The notes: generated by a model from the letters alone, not told the origin. A stretch of DNA of 64,000 nt from Dryomyza anilis (GCA_951804985.1 OX638135.1:68738680-68802679), one strand, 5' to 3'; positions 1-12,029 are shown, counted from the stretch's first letter. Translations and numbers: made by a program.

Positions 1-487
1 TTTTAGCTGGATTAATAACTATAAGATATTGAGGTATATGTGGGTCTTATACATTAATAATTGCTCATGGACTATGTTCTTCTGGTTTATTTTGTTTAGC
101 AAATATTACGTATGAACGGTTAAGGAGACGAAGTCTTTTAATTAATAAGGGGTTTTTAAATTTTATACCTTCAATAACTTTTTTGATGATTTCTATTAAG
201 ATCAGCTAATATAGCAGCTCCACCAACATTAAATTTATTAGGTGAAATTTCTTTATTAAATAGAATTGTTGGTTGGTCATGAGTGTCAATGATTATACTA
301 TCTTTATTATCTTTTTTTAGAGCTGCTTATACTTTATATTTATATGCCTATAGACAACATGGTAAAATTTTCTCTGGAGCTTATTCATTTAGAGGTGGTA
401 ATATTCGTGAGTATTTACTTTTATTTTTACATTGATTCCCTTTAAATTTATTAATTTTAAAAAGAGATATGTGTATACTTTGATTAT
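1..487 (+). pseudogene. ND4: ND4 3' part, copy 1
   Basis: NADH dehydrogenase subunit 4 of respiratory complex I. The window opens inside the gene at a stretch reading LAGLMTM-YWG. The C-terminal half follows and ends in an incomplete T stop directly against tRNA-His, as is usual in insects. Near 180-195 the codons for TLWWFLLSS are disrupted by a net +1 insertion in a T run; the second copy (14301-15146) keeps the correct reading there. The copy is therefore frameshifted. The upstream part lies outside the window. Confidence 0.9.
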
Positions 488-552
488 ATTTAAATAGTTT
501 ATTAAAAATATTGATTTGTGGTGTCAATGATATGAATTTATTCATTTTAAAT
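488..552 (+). tRNA. trnH: mt tRNA-His (GTG), copy 1
   Basis: A 65-nt cloverleaf between ND4 and ND5. The acceptor arms ATTTAAA and TTTTAAAT pair, and anticodon GTG lies in the loop TTGTGGT. The sequence is unchanged in copy 2. Confidence 0.92.
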
Positions 553-2270
553 CGTGAAATTTATTTCAATTTGTACAATTAGTTTTTTATCTTTAATTTC
601 TATTAGAATTAGATTATTTTTTATCAGTTTAAATTTTTTGCTTAATGAATTAGTTTATTTTTTGGAATGAGAAGTAGTGTCTTTAAATTCTTCTAGAATT
701 GTTATAACTTTTTTATTTGATTGAATAAGTTTAATATTTATGTCGTTTGTGTTAATAATTGCTTCATTAGTAATTTTTTACAGAAAGGAGTATATAAGAG
801 GGGACATTAATATTAATCGGTTCATTATGCTTGTGTTGATATTTGTAATATCAATGATATTATTAATTATTAGACCTAATTTAATTAGTATTTTATTAGG
901 ATGAGATGGTTTAGGACTAGTGTCTTATTGTTTAGTAATTTATTTTCAAAATGTTAAATCATTTAATGCTGGTATATTGACTGCTTTATCAAATCGAATT
1001 GGTGATGTTGCTTTATTATTAGCAATTGCATGAATATTAAATTATGGTAGATGAAATTATATTTTCTATTTAGAAATAATAGTTAATAGACCTTCTATAA
1101 TAATTATTGGTGGATTAGTAGTTTTAGCTGCTATAACTAAAAGTGCTCAGATTCCGATTTCTTCTTGACTGCCAGCTGCTATGGCCGCACCAACACCGGT
1201 TTCTGCTCTAGTTCATTCTTCAACATTAGTTACAGCTGGGGTTTATCTATTGATTCGATTTAATGTTCTTTTAAGTGATACTTATTTAGGACAATTTTTA
1301 TTGTTATTGTCAGGACTTACAATATTTATGGCTGGGTTAGGAGCTAATTTCGAATTTGATTTTAAAAAAATTATTGCGTTATCAACATTAAGTCAATTAG
1401 GTTTAATAATAAGTATTTTATCAATTGGGTTTTATAAACTTGCGTTTTTTCACCTTTTGACTCATACATTATTTAAGGCTTTGTTATTTATATTCACAAT
1501 ATGAATAATTCACAAGATATTCGTCTTATAGGTGGATTAAGAATTCATATACCTTAACTTCAGCTTGTTTAAATGTTGCTAATTTAGATTTATGTGTAAT
1601 ACCATTTTTAGCTGGATTTTATTCAAAGGATTTAATTTTAGAAGTTGTTTCTATAAGAAATATTAATATATTTTCTTTCTTTTTATATTTTTTTCTACTG
1701 GGTTAACTGTGTGTTATTCATTCCGATTAGTTTATTATTCAATAACTGGTGAATTAAATTGTGGTTCTTTAAATATATTAAATGATGAAGGATGAATTAT
1801 ACTGCGTGGAATATTAGGATTGTTATTTATAAGAATTATTGGAGGGAGAATGTTAAATTGACTAATTTTTAGAACTCCAGATATAATTTGTTTACCTTTT
1901 TATTTAAAGTTTCTAACATTATTTGTAAGTATTTCAGGTGGTATTATTGGTTACATAATCTCTAATGTTTCTTTATACTTTATCAATAAATCAATCAATA
2001 ATTATTCTTTATCTTATTTTTGCGTTTCAATGTGATTTATACCATATATTGCTACTTATGGGGTAGTATTCTATCCATTGCACATAGGTGGACAAGTAGT
2101 AAAAAGTTTTCATCAAGGTTGATCAGAATTTTTTGGGGGTCAATTTTTATACCGACTTTTAACAAAATATTCTAAAATTAATAATTTATTACAAAATAAT
2201 AATTTAAAGATTTATTTGTTAACTTTTGTCTTATGAATTTTTATTTTGTTTAGTTTTTTACTATTATTAT
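553..2270 (+). pseudogene. ND5: ND5, copy 1, frameshifted
   Basis: NADH dehydrogenase subunit 5, a proton-pumping membrane subunit of complex I. Nearly the full ~1720-nt length is present, ending with an incomplete T stop against tRNA-Phe. The conserved core is clear: [40 protein letters not shown]. It cannot be translated through. About 25 nt are missing near 1495 relative to a functional gene, one T is missing near 1553, and a T run near 1690 is one short. The last defect is shared with copy 2, so it is either older than the duplication or a recurrent sequencing error. Confidence 0.9.
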
Positions 2271-2337
2271 ATTCAAATAGCTTATATTTAGAGTATGACA
2301 CTGAAGATGTTATGGAGATTAGTTTTATCTTTGAATA
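2271..2337 (+). tRNA. trnF: mt tRNA-Phe (GAA)
   Basis: ATTCAAA and TTTGAAT acceptor arms with the anticodon arm ACTGAAGAT. It sits directly after ND5 as in other insects. Confidence 0.9.
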
Positions 2338-2356
2338 TTATGAATTAAATTTAGTA

Positions 2357-2422
2357 ATTTATAAAAATTGTATATTTTATTTTTACAATGAAAATGTAAG
2401 GTTCTTGTTAAACTATATAAAT
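2357..2422 (-). tRNA. trnE: mt tRNA-Glu (TTC)
   Basis: On the minus strand the acceptor ATTTATA pairs with TATAAAT, and the anticodon loop contains TTTTCAT. It is the first member of the E-S1-N-R-A block. Confidence 0.88.
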
Positions 2423-2489
2423 AGAAATATAAATGGAATTTAACCATTAAAAATAAAAGTTAGCAGCTTTTTTTTGTATATCATATTTC
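2423..2489 (-). tRNA. trnS1: mt tRNA-Ser (AGN, GCT)
   Basis: GAAATAT and ATATTTC acceptor arms with the anticodon region AGCTGCTAACT. The D arm is reduced, as is usual for this tRNA in animal mitochondria. Confidence 0.87.
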
Positions 2490-2490
2490 C

Positions 2491-2554
2491 TTAATTGGAG
2501 AATTTTCCCAGTTATATCATTAACAGTGATACGCCTCTTTTTGGCTTCAATTAA
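2491..2554 (-). tRNA. trnN: mt tRNA-Asn (GTT)
   Basis: TTAATTG and CAATTAA acceptor arms and anticodon arm CACTGTTAATG. It abuts tRNA-Ser and tRNA-Arg. Confidence 0.9.
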
Positions 2555-2555
2555 T

Positions 2556-2619
2556 AGAATAAGGGTAAAAATTACCTAAAATTAGGTCGAAACTAATTGC
2601 AATATATCGCTTCATATTC
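2556..2619 (-). tRNA. trnR: mt tRNA-Arg (TCG)
   Basis: GAATATG acceptor and anticodon arm TAGTTTCGACCTA are closely similar to the fly tRNA-Arg. Confidence 0.9.
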
Positions 2620-2681
2620 AAGGTAGATTTAAATTAATACTTTTTGAATGCAAATCAAATGTTATAATTAACTACAACCCT
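2620..2681 (-). tRNA. trnA: mt tRNA-Ala (TGC)
   Basis: AGGGTTG and CTACCTT acceptor arms, anticodon arm GATTTGCATTC. Its first bases overlap the ND3 stop codon. Confidence 0.9.
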
Positions 2682-3033
2682 ATTTTGATCAGTTTAATAT
2701 TCCTTGATTTCATTCGTGGTAGAGGCCTCCCAATAAAATTAGGATAAAAATTACAGAAGTTAATGATTAGACTAGTAAGTTTGAATAGTTAATGATTAAC
2801 ACCATAGGAAGGATCAATGCAATTTCTACATCAAAGATTAAAAAAATAATTGTGATTAAAAAAAAATCGTAGTGAAAATGGTAAGCGAGAGGATGACTTT
2901 GGATCAAATCCACACTCAAATGGTGAACTTTTTCTCGGTCAATTAGAGACTTTTTTGATAAAATAGATGCTAGCAGTATTACTACTGAAGAAAGAAGTAA
3001 GATAATCATTCTAATTCTTAAAATTAAAAAAAT
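2680..3033 (-). pseudogene. ND3: ND3, frameshifted with a nonsense codon
   Basis: NADH dehydrogenase subunit 3. ATT start follows tRNA-Gly and the natural TAG overlaps tRNA-Ala; the length is close to normal. The conserved segment after LIDREK is out of frame because one A is lost just after REK and one extra base in an A run near 2850 restores frame before [16 protein letters not shown]. At 2767-2769 a tryptophan codon TGA has become TAA, cutting off the last ~29 residues. The paired homopolymer indels could be sequencing errors; the G-to-A nonsense change is harder to explain that way. Confidence 0.87.
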
Positions 3034-3034
3034 T

Positions 3035-3098
3035 ATTTATACTATTTTATTAATAGACCTTATTATTGGAAGTCATATATACTTTATACTATATAAAT
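3035..3098 (-). tRNA. trnG: mt tRNA-Gly (TCC)
   Basis: ATTTATA acceptor with anticodon arm GACTTCCAATA, between COX3 and ND3. Confidence 0.9.
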
Positions 3099-3104
3099 AA
3101 AAGG

Positions 3105-3893
3105 TTATCCCCCTCATCAGTAAATTGAAACATAAAGGAATAATCAAACAATATCAACAAAATGTCAGTATCATGCAGCAGCTTCAAATCCGAAATGATG
3201 AGTCTCTGAAAAGTGATTATTTAAGTGTCGAATTAAACATACTAGTAAAAAAGTAGTTCCAATTAATACATGAACTCCATGAAACCCTGTTGCTATATAG
3301 AAGGTAGATCCGTAAACGGAATCTGCGATTGTAAAAGGAGCTTCAATATATTCATATGCTTGAAGAATAGTAAAATATACTCCCAATAGTACTGTAAAAA
3401 ATAAATCTTGTGTTGTTTGAGAATGATTTCCTTCTATTAGACTATGGTGAGCTCATGTAACCGTTACCCCCGATGCTAATAAGATAGCTGTATTTAAAAG
3501 AGGAAATTGGAATGGATTAAATGATTCAATTCCGGCTGGAGGTCACATAACTCCTAATTCAATAGCTGGAGAAAGTCTTCTATGAAAAAAAGCTCAAAAG
3601 AAAGAAACAAAAAATAATACTTCAGATAAAATAAATAGAATTATTCCTCATCGTAATCCAATTGTTACAGCATGAGTATGTAATCCTTGGAAAGTACCTT
3701 CTCGAGATACATCTCGTCATCATTGATACACTGTTAGAATTGTAATAATATTTCCTAAAGTAAATAAAGAGATATCATATTGATGGAATCATTTAACTAT
3801 ACCAGAAACAGTAGTTATAGCTCCAATTGCTCCTGTAAGAGGTCATGGACTGTAGTCTACTAGGTGGAATAGGTGATTTGAGTGTGTTGACAT
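3105..3893 (-). CDS. COX3: COX3, open throughout
   Basis: Cytochrome c oxidase subunit III, an integral inner-membrane subunit of complex IV. It reads open for 262 codons in the invertebrate mitochondrial code, from ATG at 3891-3893 to TAA at 3105-3107, the normal fly length. The usual landmarks are present: MSTHSNH at the start, [35 protein letters not shown] and WWGG at the end. The start overlaps the ATP6 stop by one base. It is one of the few undamaged genes in the insertion. Inside a nuclear copy it would not be translated, because TGA codons would terminate it. Confidence 0.9.
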
Positions 3894-4531
3894 TAATTTA
3901 CTTCTCTAGAATAAAGAGTTCTTAAAACTGCAAATACATATGATTGAATAATAGCTACAGCAGACTCAAGTACTAAAAGTGCAATTTGACCTATTAATAA
4001 TAGTGATTCAATTATATAAGATAGTGACGGACCTGTGTTACCCAATAAAGTTAGTAGCAGGTGCCCATCAATTATATTAGCTGCTAATCGTACCGCCAGT
4101 GTTCCTGGGCGAATAATATTTCTAATTGTTCCTTGAGGAACTAAATGAGCAAATATATGTTGAGTATGATTAAGTCATCCATAAATTATAAAACATAATC
4201 ATAAAGGAAGAGCTAGAGTTAAGGTTAAAGTTAAGTGACTAGTACTAGTGAAAATATAAGGGAATAATCCTATAAAATTATTGAATAAAATTATTGAAAA
4301 TAATGATACAAAGATGAAAGTTCTTCCGTTATGTCCAGTAGGACCTAGCAGTGTTTTAAATTCATTGTGTAAAGTCAATAAAATTGTATTTCAAAAAATG
4401 TGATATCGAGAAGGTATAAATCAATATATTGAAGGAATTATTAAAATTCCAATAAAAGTACTTATTCAATTAAGAGATAAATTAAAAATACTTGAAGAAG
4501 GGTCGAATACAGAAAATAAATTTGTTATCAT
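3893..4531 (-). pseudogene. ATP6: ATP6 with a 39-nt in-frame deletion
   Basis: ATP synthase subunit a, the membrane subunit of the proton channel. ATG at 4529-4531 and TAA at 3893-3895 give 212 codons against ~224 in flies. The shortfall is one block: after HLVPQGT the sequence goes directly to ISNIIRPG, skipping about 13 residues normally found there. The essential arginine region TLAVRL is kept. The reading frame is otherwise open. The deletion point lies near 4124-4128, where short GGAACA/GAAAC-like repeats would favour slippage. Overlap with ATP8 and COX3 is as expected. Confidence 0.88.
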
Positions 4532-4687
4532 TTTTTGAATTTATTGAATTTAATTTAATAGAACTAAGGCTATGAGATTTAGGTGAAGATGGCAAAACAG
4601 AATAATAATTTATTATATTAAATAATACAAAAGTAATAGAAAAATAATAAATAAGCTTAATCAACCAATAGGGGCTATTTGTGGAAT
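4525..4687 (-). pseudogene. ATP8: ATP8, frameshifted
   Basis: ATP synthase protein 8, a short membrane protein. ATT start at 4685-4687 directly after tRNA-Asp; it begins IPQMAPIGWL, the family hallmark. A T run one base short near 4650 shifts the frame. The remaining sequence (YYFSITFVLF, then LPSSPKS) matches the family in the neighbouring frame. The C-terminal tryptophan region is altered. Confidence 0.8.
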
Positions 4688-4688
4688 C

Positions 4689-4754
4689 AAAAAATATCAA
4701 TAATTTGATAATTTTAGTTTGACTTACTAATGTTATATATTTAACTAATTTTTT
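4689..4754 (-). tRNA. trnD: mt tRNA-Asp (GTC)
   Basis: AAAAAAT acceptor arm and anticodon arm AGTAAGTCAAACT; lies between tRNA-Lys and ATP8. Confidence 0.87.
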
Positions 4755-4757
4755 ATT

Positions 4758-4828
4758 TCATTAGAAGTAAGTGCTAATTTACTATTGAGTGGTTTAAGAG
4801 ACCAGTACTTGCTTTCAGTCATCTAATG
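4758..4828 (-). tRNA. trnK: mt tRNA-Lys (CTT/TTT position)
   Basis: CATTAGA and TCTAATG acceptor arms, anticodon loop in TGGTCTCTTAAACCA reading CTT as in flies. Confidence 0.9.
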
Positions 4829-5516
4829 AAGAATTTATATTTCTTGAAATTCATTTAATAAAATAATTTACTGGAACTCTTTCGATTACAATAGGTATAA
4901 ATCTGTGATTTGCTCCGCAAATTTCTGAAAATTGTCCATAAAATAATCCTGGTCGGTTAATTAAAAAGTTAGTTTGGTTAAGTCGTCCCGGAGTTCCGTC
5001 AATCTTTACACCTAATGCAGGTACTGTTCATGAATGAATAACCTCTGCGGCAGTAACTAGAATTCGAATTTGGGAGTTCATAGGTAGTACAACTCGGTTA
5101 TCTACATCTAACAATCGGAAGCCGTCAATTTGTAATTCATTTGTAGGAATTATGTATGAGTCAAACTCAACATTTAAAAAATCTGAATATTCATAGCTTC
5201 AGTATCATTGATGTCCAATTGACTTTAAAGTAATAGATGGCTCATTAATTTCATCTAATAAATAAAGTAGACGAAGAGAAGGGAAGGCAATAAATAATAA
5301 CACAATTGCTGGTAAAATAGTTCAGATTACTTCAATTGTTTGTCCATGTAATAAGAATCGATTAGTATATTTATTAAAAAATAGTATAAATATTAAATAT
5401 CCTACAAAGACTGTGATTATTACTAAAATCAATAAAGCGTGGTCATGAAAGAAAGTAAGCTGTTCTATTAGAGGAGAAACTCTATCTTGTAGTCGTAAAT
5501 TTGATCATGTTGACAT
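4829..5516 (-). pseudogene. COX2: COX2 lacking a Cu(A) cysteine
   Basis: Cytochrome c oxidase subunit II, which takes electrons from cytochrome c through a binuclear Cu(A) centre. The frame is open from ATG at 5514-5516 to an incomplete T stop against tRNA-Lys; the length of 688 nt is normal. Two N-terminal membrane helices and the HQWYW aromatic loop are present. The Cu(A) loop normally reads [11 protein letters not shown]; here the first cysteine codon is TTT (4929-4931), giving GQFSEIC. That residue is a metal ligand, so the encoded protein would not bind Cu(A) normally. This supports relaxed constraint, unless it is a base-call error. Confidence 0.85.
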
Positions 5517-5518
5517 TG

Positions 5519-5580
5519 GTTTTAACAAAAGTAAAATACTTTATAAATGGAGCTTAAATCCATTGCACTAATCTGCCATA

Positions 5581-5585
<5 letters not shown>
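5519..5585 (-). tRNA. trnL2: mt tRNA-Leu (UUR, TAA)
   Basis: TCTAATATGGCAGATTAGTG start and anticodon arm GATTTAAGCTCC. The 3' acceptor is partly mismatched (TTAAAA where TTAGAA is expected). Confidence 0.88.
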
Positions 5586-7112
<1,527 letters not shown>

Positions 7113-7114
<2 letters not shown>

Positions 7115-7179
7115 TTAAATGGCTGAAGTTTAGGCAGTAGACTGTAAATTTACTTATAAGAAATAATTCTTTTTAATCA
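7113..7179 (+). tRNA. trnY: mt tRNA-Tyr (GTA)
   Basis: GATTAAA and TTTAATC acceptor arms, anticodon arm AGACTGTAAATT. It overlaps the COX1 start region. Confidence 0.9.
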
Positions 7180-7242
7180 GGCTTTATAGTCAATAATGAT
7201 ATTAGACTGCAATTCTAAAGGAGTAAAATTTTACTAAGGCTT
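7180..7242 (+). tRNA. trnC: mt tRNA-Cys (GCA)
   Basis: GGCTTTATAGTC start, anticodon arm AGACTGCAATTCT. Overlaps tRNA-Trp on the other strand, as in flies. Confidence 0.88.
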
Positions 7243-7302
7243 AAAAGATTGATACTTATAATTATATCTTTGAAGGCTATTAGTTTTTTAACTTAATGCC
7301 TT
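7236..7302 (-). tRNA. trnW: mt tRNA-Trp (TCA)
   Basis: AAGGCAT acceptor and anticodon arm AGCCTTCAAAG; the TCA anticodon reads TGA as Trp. It shares about 7 nt with tRNA-Cys. Confidence 0.88.
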
Positions 7303-7312
7303 AAAATATAAA

Positions 7313-8326
7313 CTAAAGAAGTCTTACTAGGAATAATCCAAATGAAGAAATAAACGAAAGTAATAAAAAAAACTTTTTTGAAAAATTTCTAAAATTTACT
7401 TCTGTTATTCAATTTGGCTCGTAGTAATTTAATATAAATGCAGAATAACATAATCGTAAGTAAAAATATAAAGTTACTAAAGTTATTACTGTTAATACCG
7501 TTATTACAAATATTTGGTTATTAATTGATAGTGTTTGAATTACAAGTCATTTAGGAAGAAACCCTAAAAATGGGGGTAATCCACCTAAGGAAAGTAGATT
7601 TAGAAATATTGTAAATTTGAATGTTTTTGAAGTTATAAACAATGAGAATAACTGATTGATATGTGAAATTTTAAAGATATAAAACAGAAAAATTAAATTG
7701 AAAGATAAAAATGAATAAAATATAAAATATCTTATTCAAATTTTTTCTCTTGAGTAAATTGTAATTAATATTCAGCCTAAGTGGTTAATTGATGAATAAG
7801 CTATTAATTTACGAAGAGAAGTCTGATTTAGGCCTCCTAGTGAACCAATAATTACAGATAATAATATACTTACTATGATAAATGAATTTATTGATAAATA
7901 TGATATAAGTATAAGAGGAGCTAACTTTTGTCAGGTTATTAAAACTAATGAATTTATTCACGATAGTCCTTCTATCACATTAGGAAATCAGAAATGAAAA
8001 GGAGCTGCACCTCTGTTTATAAGGAGAGATGAGATAATTATCATTCTTGTAATTCTGTTTCTATTAGTATTAATAGAATTATTTTCTAGTATAAATAAAA
8101 TAATAGCAAACAATAATACCGATGAAGCTAATGCTTGGGTTAGGAAGTACTTTAGTGAAGCTTCAGAAGATATTAAGTTATTATTGCCTCTTATTAGGGG
8201 GATAAAAGATAATAAATTAATTTCTAAGCCCATTCAAGCTCCTAGCCAAGAGTTGGCTGAAACAGTAATTATTGTTCCTATTATTAAAATTACTATAAAT
8301 ATAATTTTAGAAGAATTATTAAAAAT
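7313..8326 (-). CDS. ND2: ND2, open throughout
   Basis: NADH dehydrogenase subunit 2 of complex I, a hydrophobic multi-helix protein. ATT start next to tRNA-Met, TAG at 7313-7315, about 337 residues, the normal size. Landmarks are [56 protein letters not shown] and [14 protein letters not shown]. No stop or frameshift was seen. Its integrity contrasts with damaged COX1 next door, which suggests patchy decay or recent insertion. Confidence 0.9.
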
Positions 8327-8395
8327 TAAAAAGAAAAGGATTAAAACCTTTATAAATGGGGTATGAACCCAGTAGCTTGATTAGCTTATCTTTTT
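8327..8395 (-). tRNA. trnM: mt tRNA-Met (CAT)
   Basis: AAAAAGATAAGCTAATCAAG start and anticodon arm GGGTTCATACCC. Confidence 0.92.
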
Positions 8396-8463
8396 ATATT
8401 TTGGTGTACGATGCACAAAAGTTTTTGATACTTTTAGAAACAGTTTAATTCTGTTAAATATAA
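8395..8463 (+). tRNA. trnQ: mt tRNA-Gln (TTG)
   Basis: TATATTTTGGTGTACGATGC start and anticodon arm GTTTTTGATAC. It is followed directly by AT-rich DNA; no tRNA-Ile was recognised beyond it. Confidence 0.9.
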
Positions 8464-9850
8464 TTTTATTTTTATCATAATTTAGTAAGGTATGGTCTAA
8501 ATAGTGAATTCACTAATTTATTAGATAAATAAAATTAATTTCTAATTAATCTATTGAATTATAGAAATGAAAAAAGAATATGTATTAATTTATATATATA
8601 TATAAATGTTTAATGAAGCATGCATTCATCTTTAAATTGAAAAAAAAAAGAAAAGGGTTGAGTTACAATATTATTAGATCATCTATATATATATAAATGA
8701 TTTATTAATAAATAAATATCTATTAAAGCAGGTATATAGCTAAGTTGAAATTTCCAGACAAGGTAAAACGGTAAGTAATTTTTAGGAAATGAAAAAGTAA
8801 TTGATTAAATTATTAAAAAAAAAAAAAAATAATATTTTTGTACATGGATGTTTATCAGAAATTTTTAATTTAAGACAGATTTTTATTGTCATCAGAATTT
8901 TATAAAAATTATGAATAAATATTGAAATGATTTTCATTATAAATATTAAATGAATTTCTAATTGAATAATTTTTAATAATTAATTTTATTATTAAAAAGA
9001 TAATTATAAGAGTATAAAATTTATTTTTTTTTAGAATAAAAATATTATAAAGTATAAGTTACGTCTAATTGGCTTTTCATGTACTTTTTTACAATGAAAA
9101 CTTATTAATTTGTTGTTTAGTTTGAGGGAACTAGACTTCTTAGAGATACTTTTTAATTTTAATCGAATGTAAATTGATTTGTCTATCAGTTGCTCTAAGT
9201 AGGTGAAAATTGATAAGTTCGGGTTTGTGAGAAGGTAATATCATTAGACCTAGTTCGTACAGAATTCATTCTGTTTAAATCGATAGGTTAGTTTGCATTT
9301 GGTTAAACGCTATGGGAGGAGATACAAATAAAGACTATTAATGTAGTAATTTATTTGTTTATTTTATTTTATTAATGAATACTATTTTAACGAAATCAAT
9401 AAATTTTTTTTTTATTTGATTTTTATTAATTATTAAATAAATCTATGAAAATCAAGTATATTTTTAGTTATTAATTAACAATTTTATTTTTTAAAATTAT
9501 TTAGTTAACACTAATTACTTAGATTAAATAAATTTAAAAATAATTGTTAAAAAAATTTGAATTTTTGCAAAAATTTTCAATTTTTTGCATTTTTTGCAAT
9601 TTTTTGCAAGTTAAAAATTTAAGTTTGAATGATAATTTATTTTAAATTTATAATTAAAAAAAAAAAAAAATTTAGCGAAAAAAAAAAATTAAAGTTTTAT
9701 AAAATTTATTATGATTAATAATTTATAATTTTTAATTATTAAAAGTTATTATTTTGTAAATTAATTTATCTATTTAATTATCTAAATTTAATTATTTATT
9801 AATAAATTTTAAGAAATATTTTTATGTTAGTTATTAGAGTCCTATCATTT
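8464..9850. other. mt A+T-rich control region
   Basis: Non-coding, very AT-rich stretch between tRNA-Gln and 12S rRNA. It has long A and T runs (8816-8829, 9400-9413, 9656-9670), short (TA)n runs near 8595 and 8680, and TTTTTTGCAATTTTTTGCAA-type repeats near 9560-9610. A less AT-biased block lies at 9060-9330. In insects this interval holds replication and transcription origins. A tRNA-Ile is expected at its left edge but no GAT-anticodon cloverleaf is evident. Confidence 0.8.
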
Positions 9851-10629
9851 AAAGCTTTATTTTGGCTTTGTAATTCGTTATTAATTTGTTTTATATGTAC
9901 ATTTTTGTGGGAGATGTTATTTATTTAAATAATAAATAACATAAATAAGTCGCAGTAATTAATATTATTGATTAAGGAAACTTTGAAATAGAAATATTAA
10001 TTAACATTGGCTAATTTCGTGCCAGCAGCCGCGGTTACACGAATGATGTAAATGAATTTCATCAGTAAAAGTTAAATAGTTATTTTAAAAATAAAAATAA
10101 ATTTATTAGGTGAAATTTTAAATTTATAAATTTTTATATATTATTTATTGAAGCTTAAAAATTTTAGTAATAAACTAGGATTAGATACCCTATTATTTAA
10201 AATGTAAATTTATTGCTAGAGTAGTAGTAGTTATGTTCTTGAAACTTAAAAATTTTGGTATTTTAGTCTATTCAGAGGAACCTGTTCTGTAATCGATATT
10301 CCACGATGGACCTTTCTTGAGCTTGTATTTCAGTTTATATACCGTCGTTATCAGAATATTTTATAAGAAAAATAATTTTCTATAATTTTTATAAAAATTT
10401 ATATCAGATCAAGGTGTAGCTTATGCTTAAGTAGAAATGGGTTACAATAAAATTATTTATATGGATACAAATATGAAAAATTTGTTTCAAAGAGAATTTG
10501 ATAGTAAAATTATAAAGATTAATAATTTGATTTTAGCTCTAAAATATGTACACATCGCCCGTCGCTCTTATTACTAAGGTAGGATAAGTCGTAACATAGT
10601 AGTTGTACCGGAAGGTGTATCTAGAATGA
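9851..10629 (+). rRNA. rrnS: mt 12S (small-subunit) rRNA
   Basis: The conserved GTGCCAGCAGCCGCGG loop is at about 10019, GGATTAGATACCC at 10179, and ACACATCGCCCGTC near the 3' end at 10550. The length of ~780 nt is normal for flies. Bounded by the control region and tRNA-Val. The 5' edge is set by similarity to AAAG-TTTATTTTGGCTT in fly 12S and may be a few bases off. Confidence 0.93.
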
Positions 10630-10701
10630 CAATTTAAAGCTTATTCAGTAAAGCATTTCATTTACATTGAAAAGATTTTTGTGCAAATCAATATAAATTG
10701 A
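10630..10701 (+). tRNA. trnV: mt tRNA-Val (TAC)
   Basis: CAATTTAAAGCTTATTCAGT start and anticodon arm CATTTACATTG, between the two rRNAs. Confidence 0.92.
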
Positions 10702-12029
10702 ATAGATTTTATTTATTAATAATTTTATTTATTTATAATTTTATATTAAAAATAATTGTATAATTTATTGTTTTAGTATTGTATAAAGAAAAAATAATTT
10801 TAATAATAGTTTAGTAGTATTGTGAAAGAATATTGATATAATTTGAAATTTTTTTTTTAAAAGAAAATTTAATTTATTGTACCTTGTGTATCAGGGTTTA
10901 TTAAATAAAAAATAATTATTTATTTTTCTCGATTTTAAGAGTTAATAAGATATTTAAGTTAATGTGACAAAATTATTTAAAATATTTTATTAGAAATGAA
11001 ATGTTATTCGTTTTTAAAGGTTTCTAGTTCTTTTTGAAATAAATTTAATTTAGGAAATTAAAATTTATTTATTTAGTTAGATTAATTAAATAATTTTTAA
11101 TTTCTAATATTTTATGGGATAAGCTGTAAAATAAATACTTAAAAGTAATAAATAATGATTTAAAAATATATGCTTAAAATTAGCAATTATTAAAAAATTT
11201 GTTATAATTTATTTAATAAATTATATTATTTATTAAACTTTAATTATTTATAAAAGTATTTACTTTAATGTTAAAAGTAAAGTAATAATGATAAAATTAG
11301 TATATTTTTATGTAAAAGTAATTTTAAATGAAAAGTTTATGTAAAGAATTCGGCAAAAATAATATTCGCCTGTTTAACAAAAACATGTCTTTTTGAAATT
11401 AATTTAAAGTCTAGCCTGCCCACTGATATTTATTAAATGGCCGCAGTATACTAACTGTGCAAAGGTAGCATAATCATTAGTCTTTTAATTGAAGGCTGGT
11501 ATGAATGGTTGGACGAAATATTAACTGTTTCATTTAAATTCATTATAGAATTTTATTTTTTAGTCAAAAAGCTAACATTTTTTTAAAAGACGAGAAGACC
11601 CTATAAATCTTTATATTTTGTTTATTTTAATTGTGAAGATTAATTTTGTTATTATAAATTAAAATATTTTATTGGGGTGATATTAAAATTTAATAAACTT
11701 TTAATTTTTAAAATCATTAATTTATGAATAATTGATCCGTTAGTAACGATTAAAAATGTAAGTTACTTTAGGGATAACAGCGTAATTTTTTTGGAGAGTT
11801 CATATCGATAAAAAATATTGCGACCGCGATGTTGGATTAAGATATAATTTTGGGCGCAGCCGTTCAAATTTTAAGTCTGTTCGACTTTTAAATTCTTACA
11901 TGATCTGAGTTCAAACCGGCGTAAGCCAGGTTGGTTTCTATCTTTAATTTATTAAAATATTTTAGTACGAAAGGACCAAGTATTTGAATAATTTTATTTT
12001 TTATGATTAATATTGTATAATTAATATAA
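10702..12029 (+). rRNA. rrnL: mt 16S (large-subunit) rRNA
   Basis: About 1330 nt between tRNA-Val and tRNA-Leu1. Conserved peptidyl-transferase and domain landmarks are GCCTGCCCACTGATA near 11414, GACGAGAAGACCCTATAAA near 11589, GGGATAACAGCGTAA near 11770, GTTCAAACCGGCGTAAGCC near 11910 and AGTACGAAAGGACCAAG near 11964. It appears full length with no obvious large deletion. Confidence 0.94.

Larger units (their letters stand above)
1..2011 (+). repeat. Direct repeat copy 1 (ND4-ND5)
   Basis: Matches 14661-16682 almost base for base in the same orientation. Differences are a few substitutions and indels: a +1 near 190, 13 bp present here but missing from copy 2 near 15335, and about 24 bp missing here near 1495. 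The match ends where copy 2 meets non-mitochondrial DNA. Confidence 0.95.
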
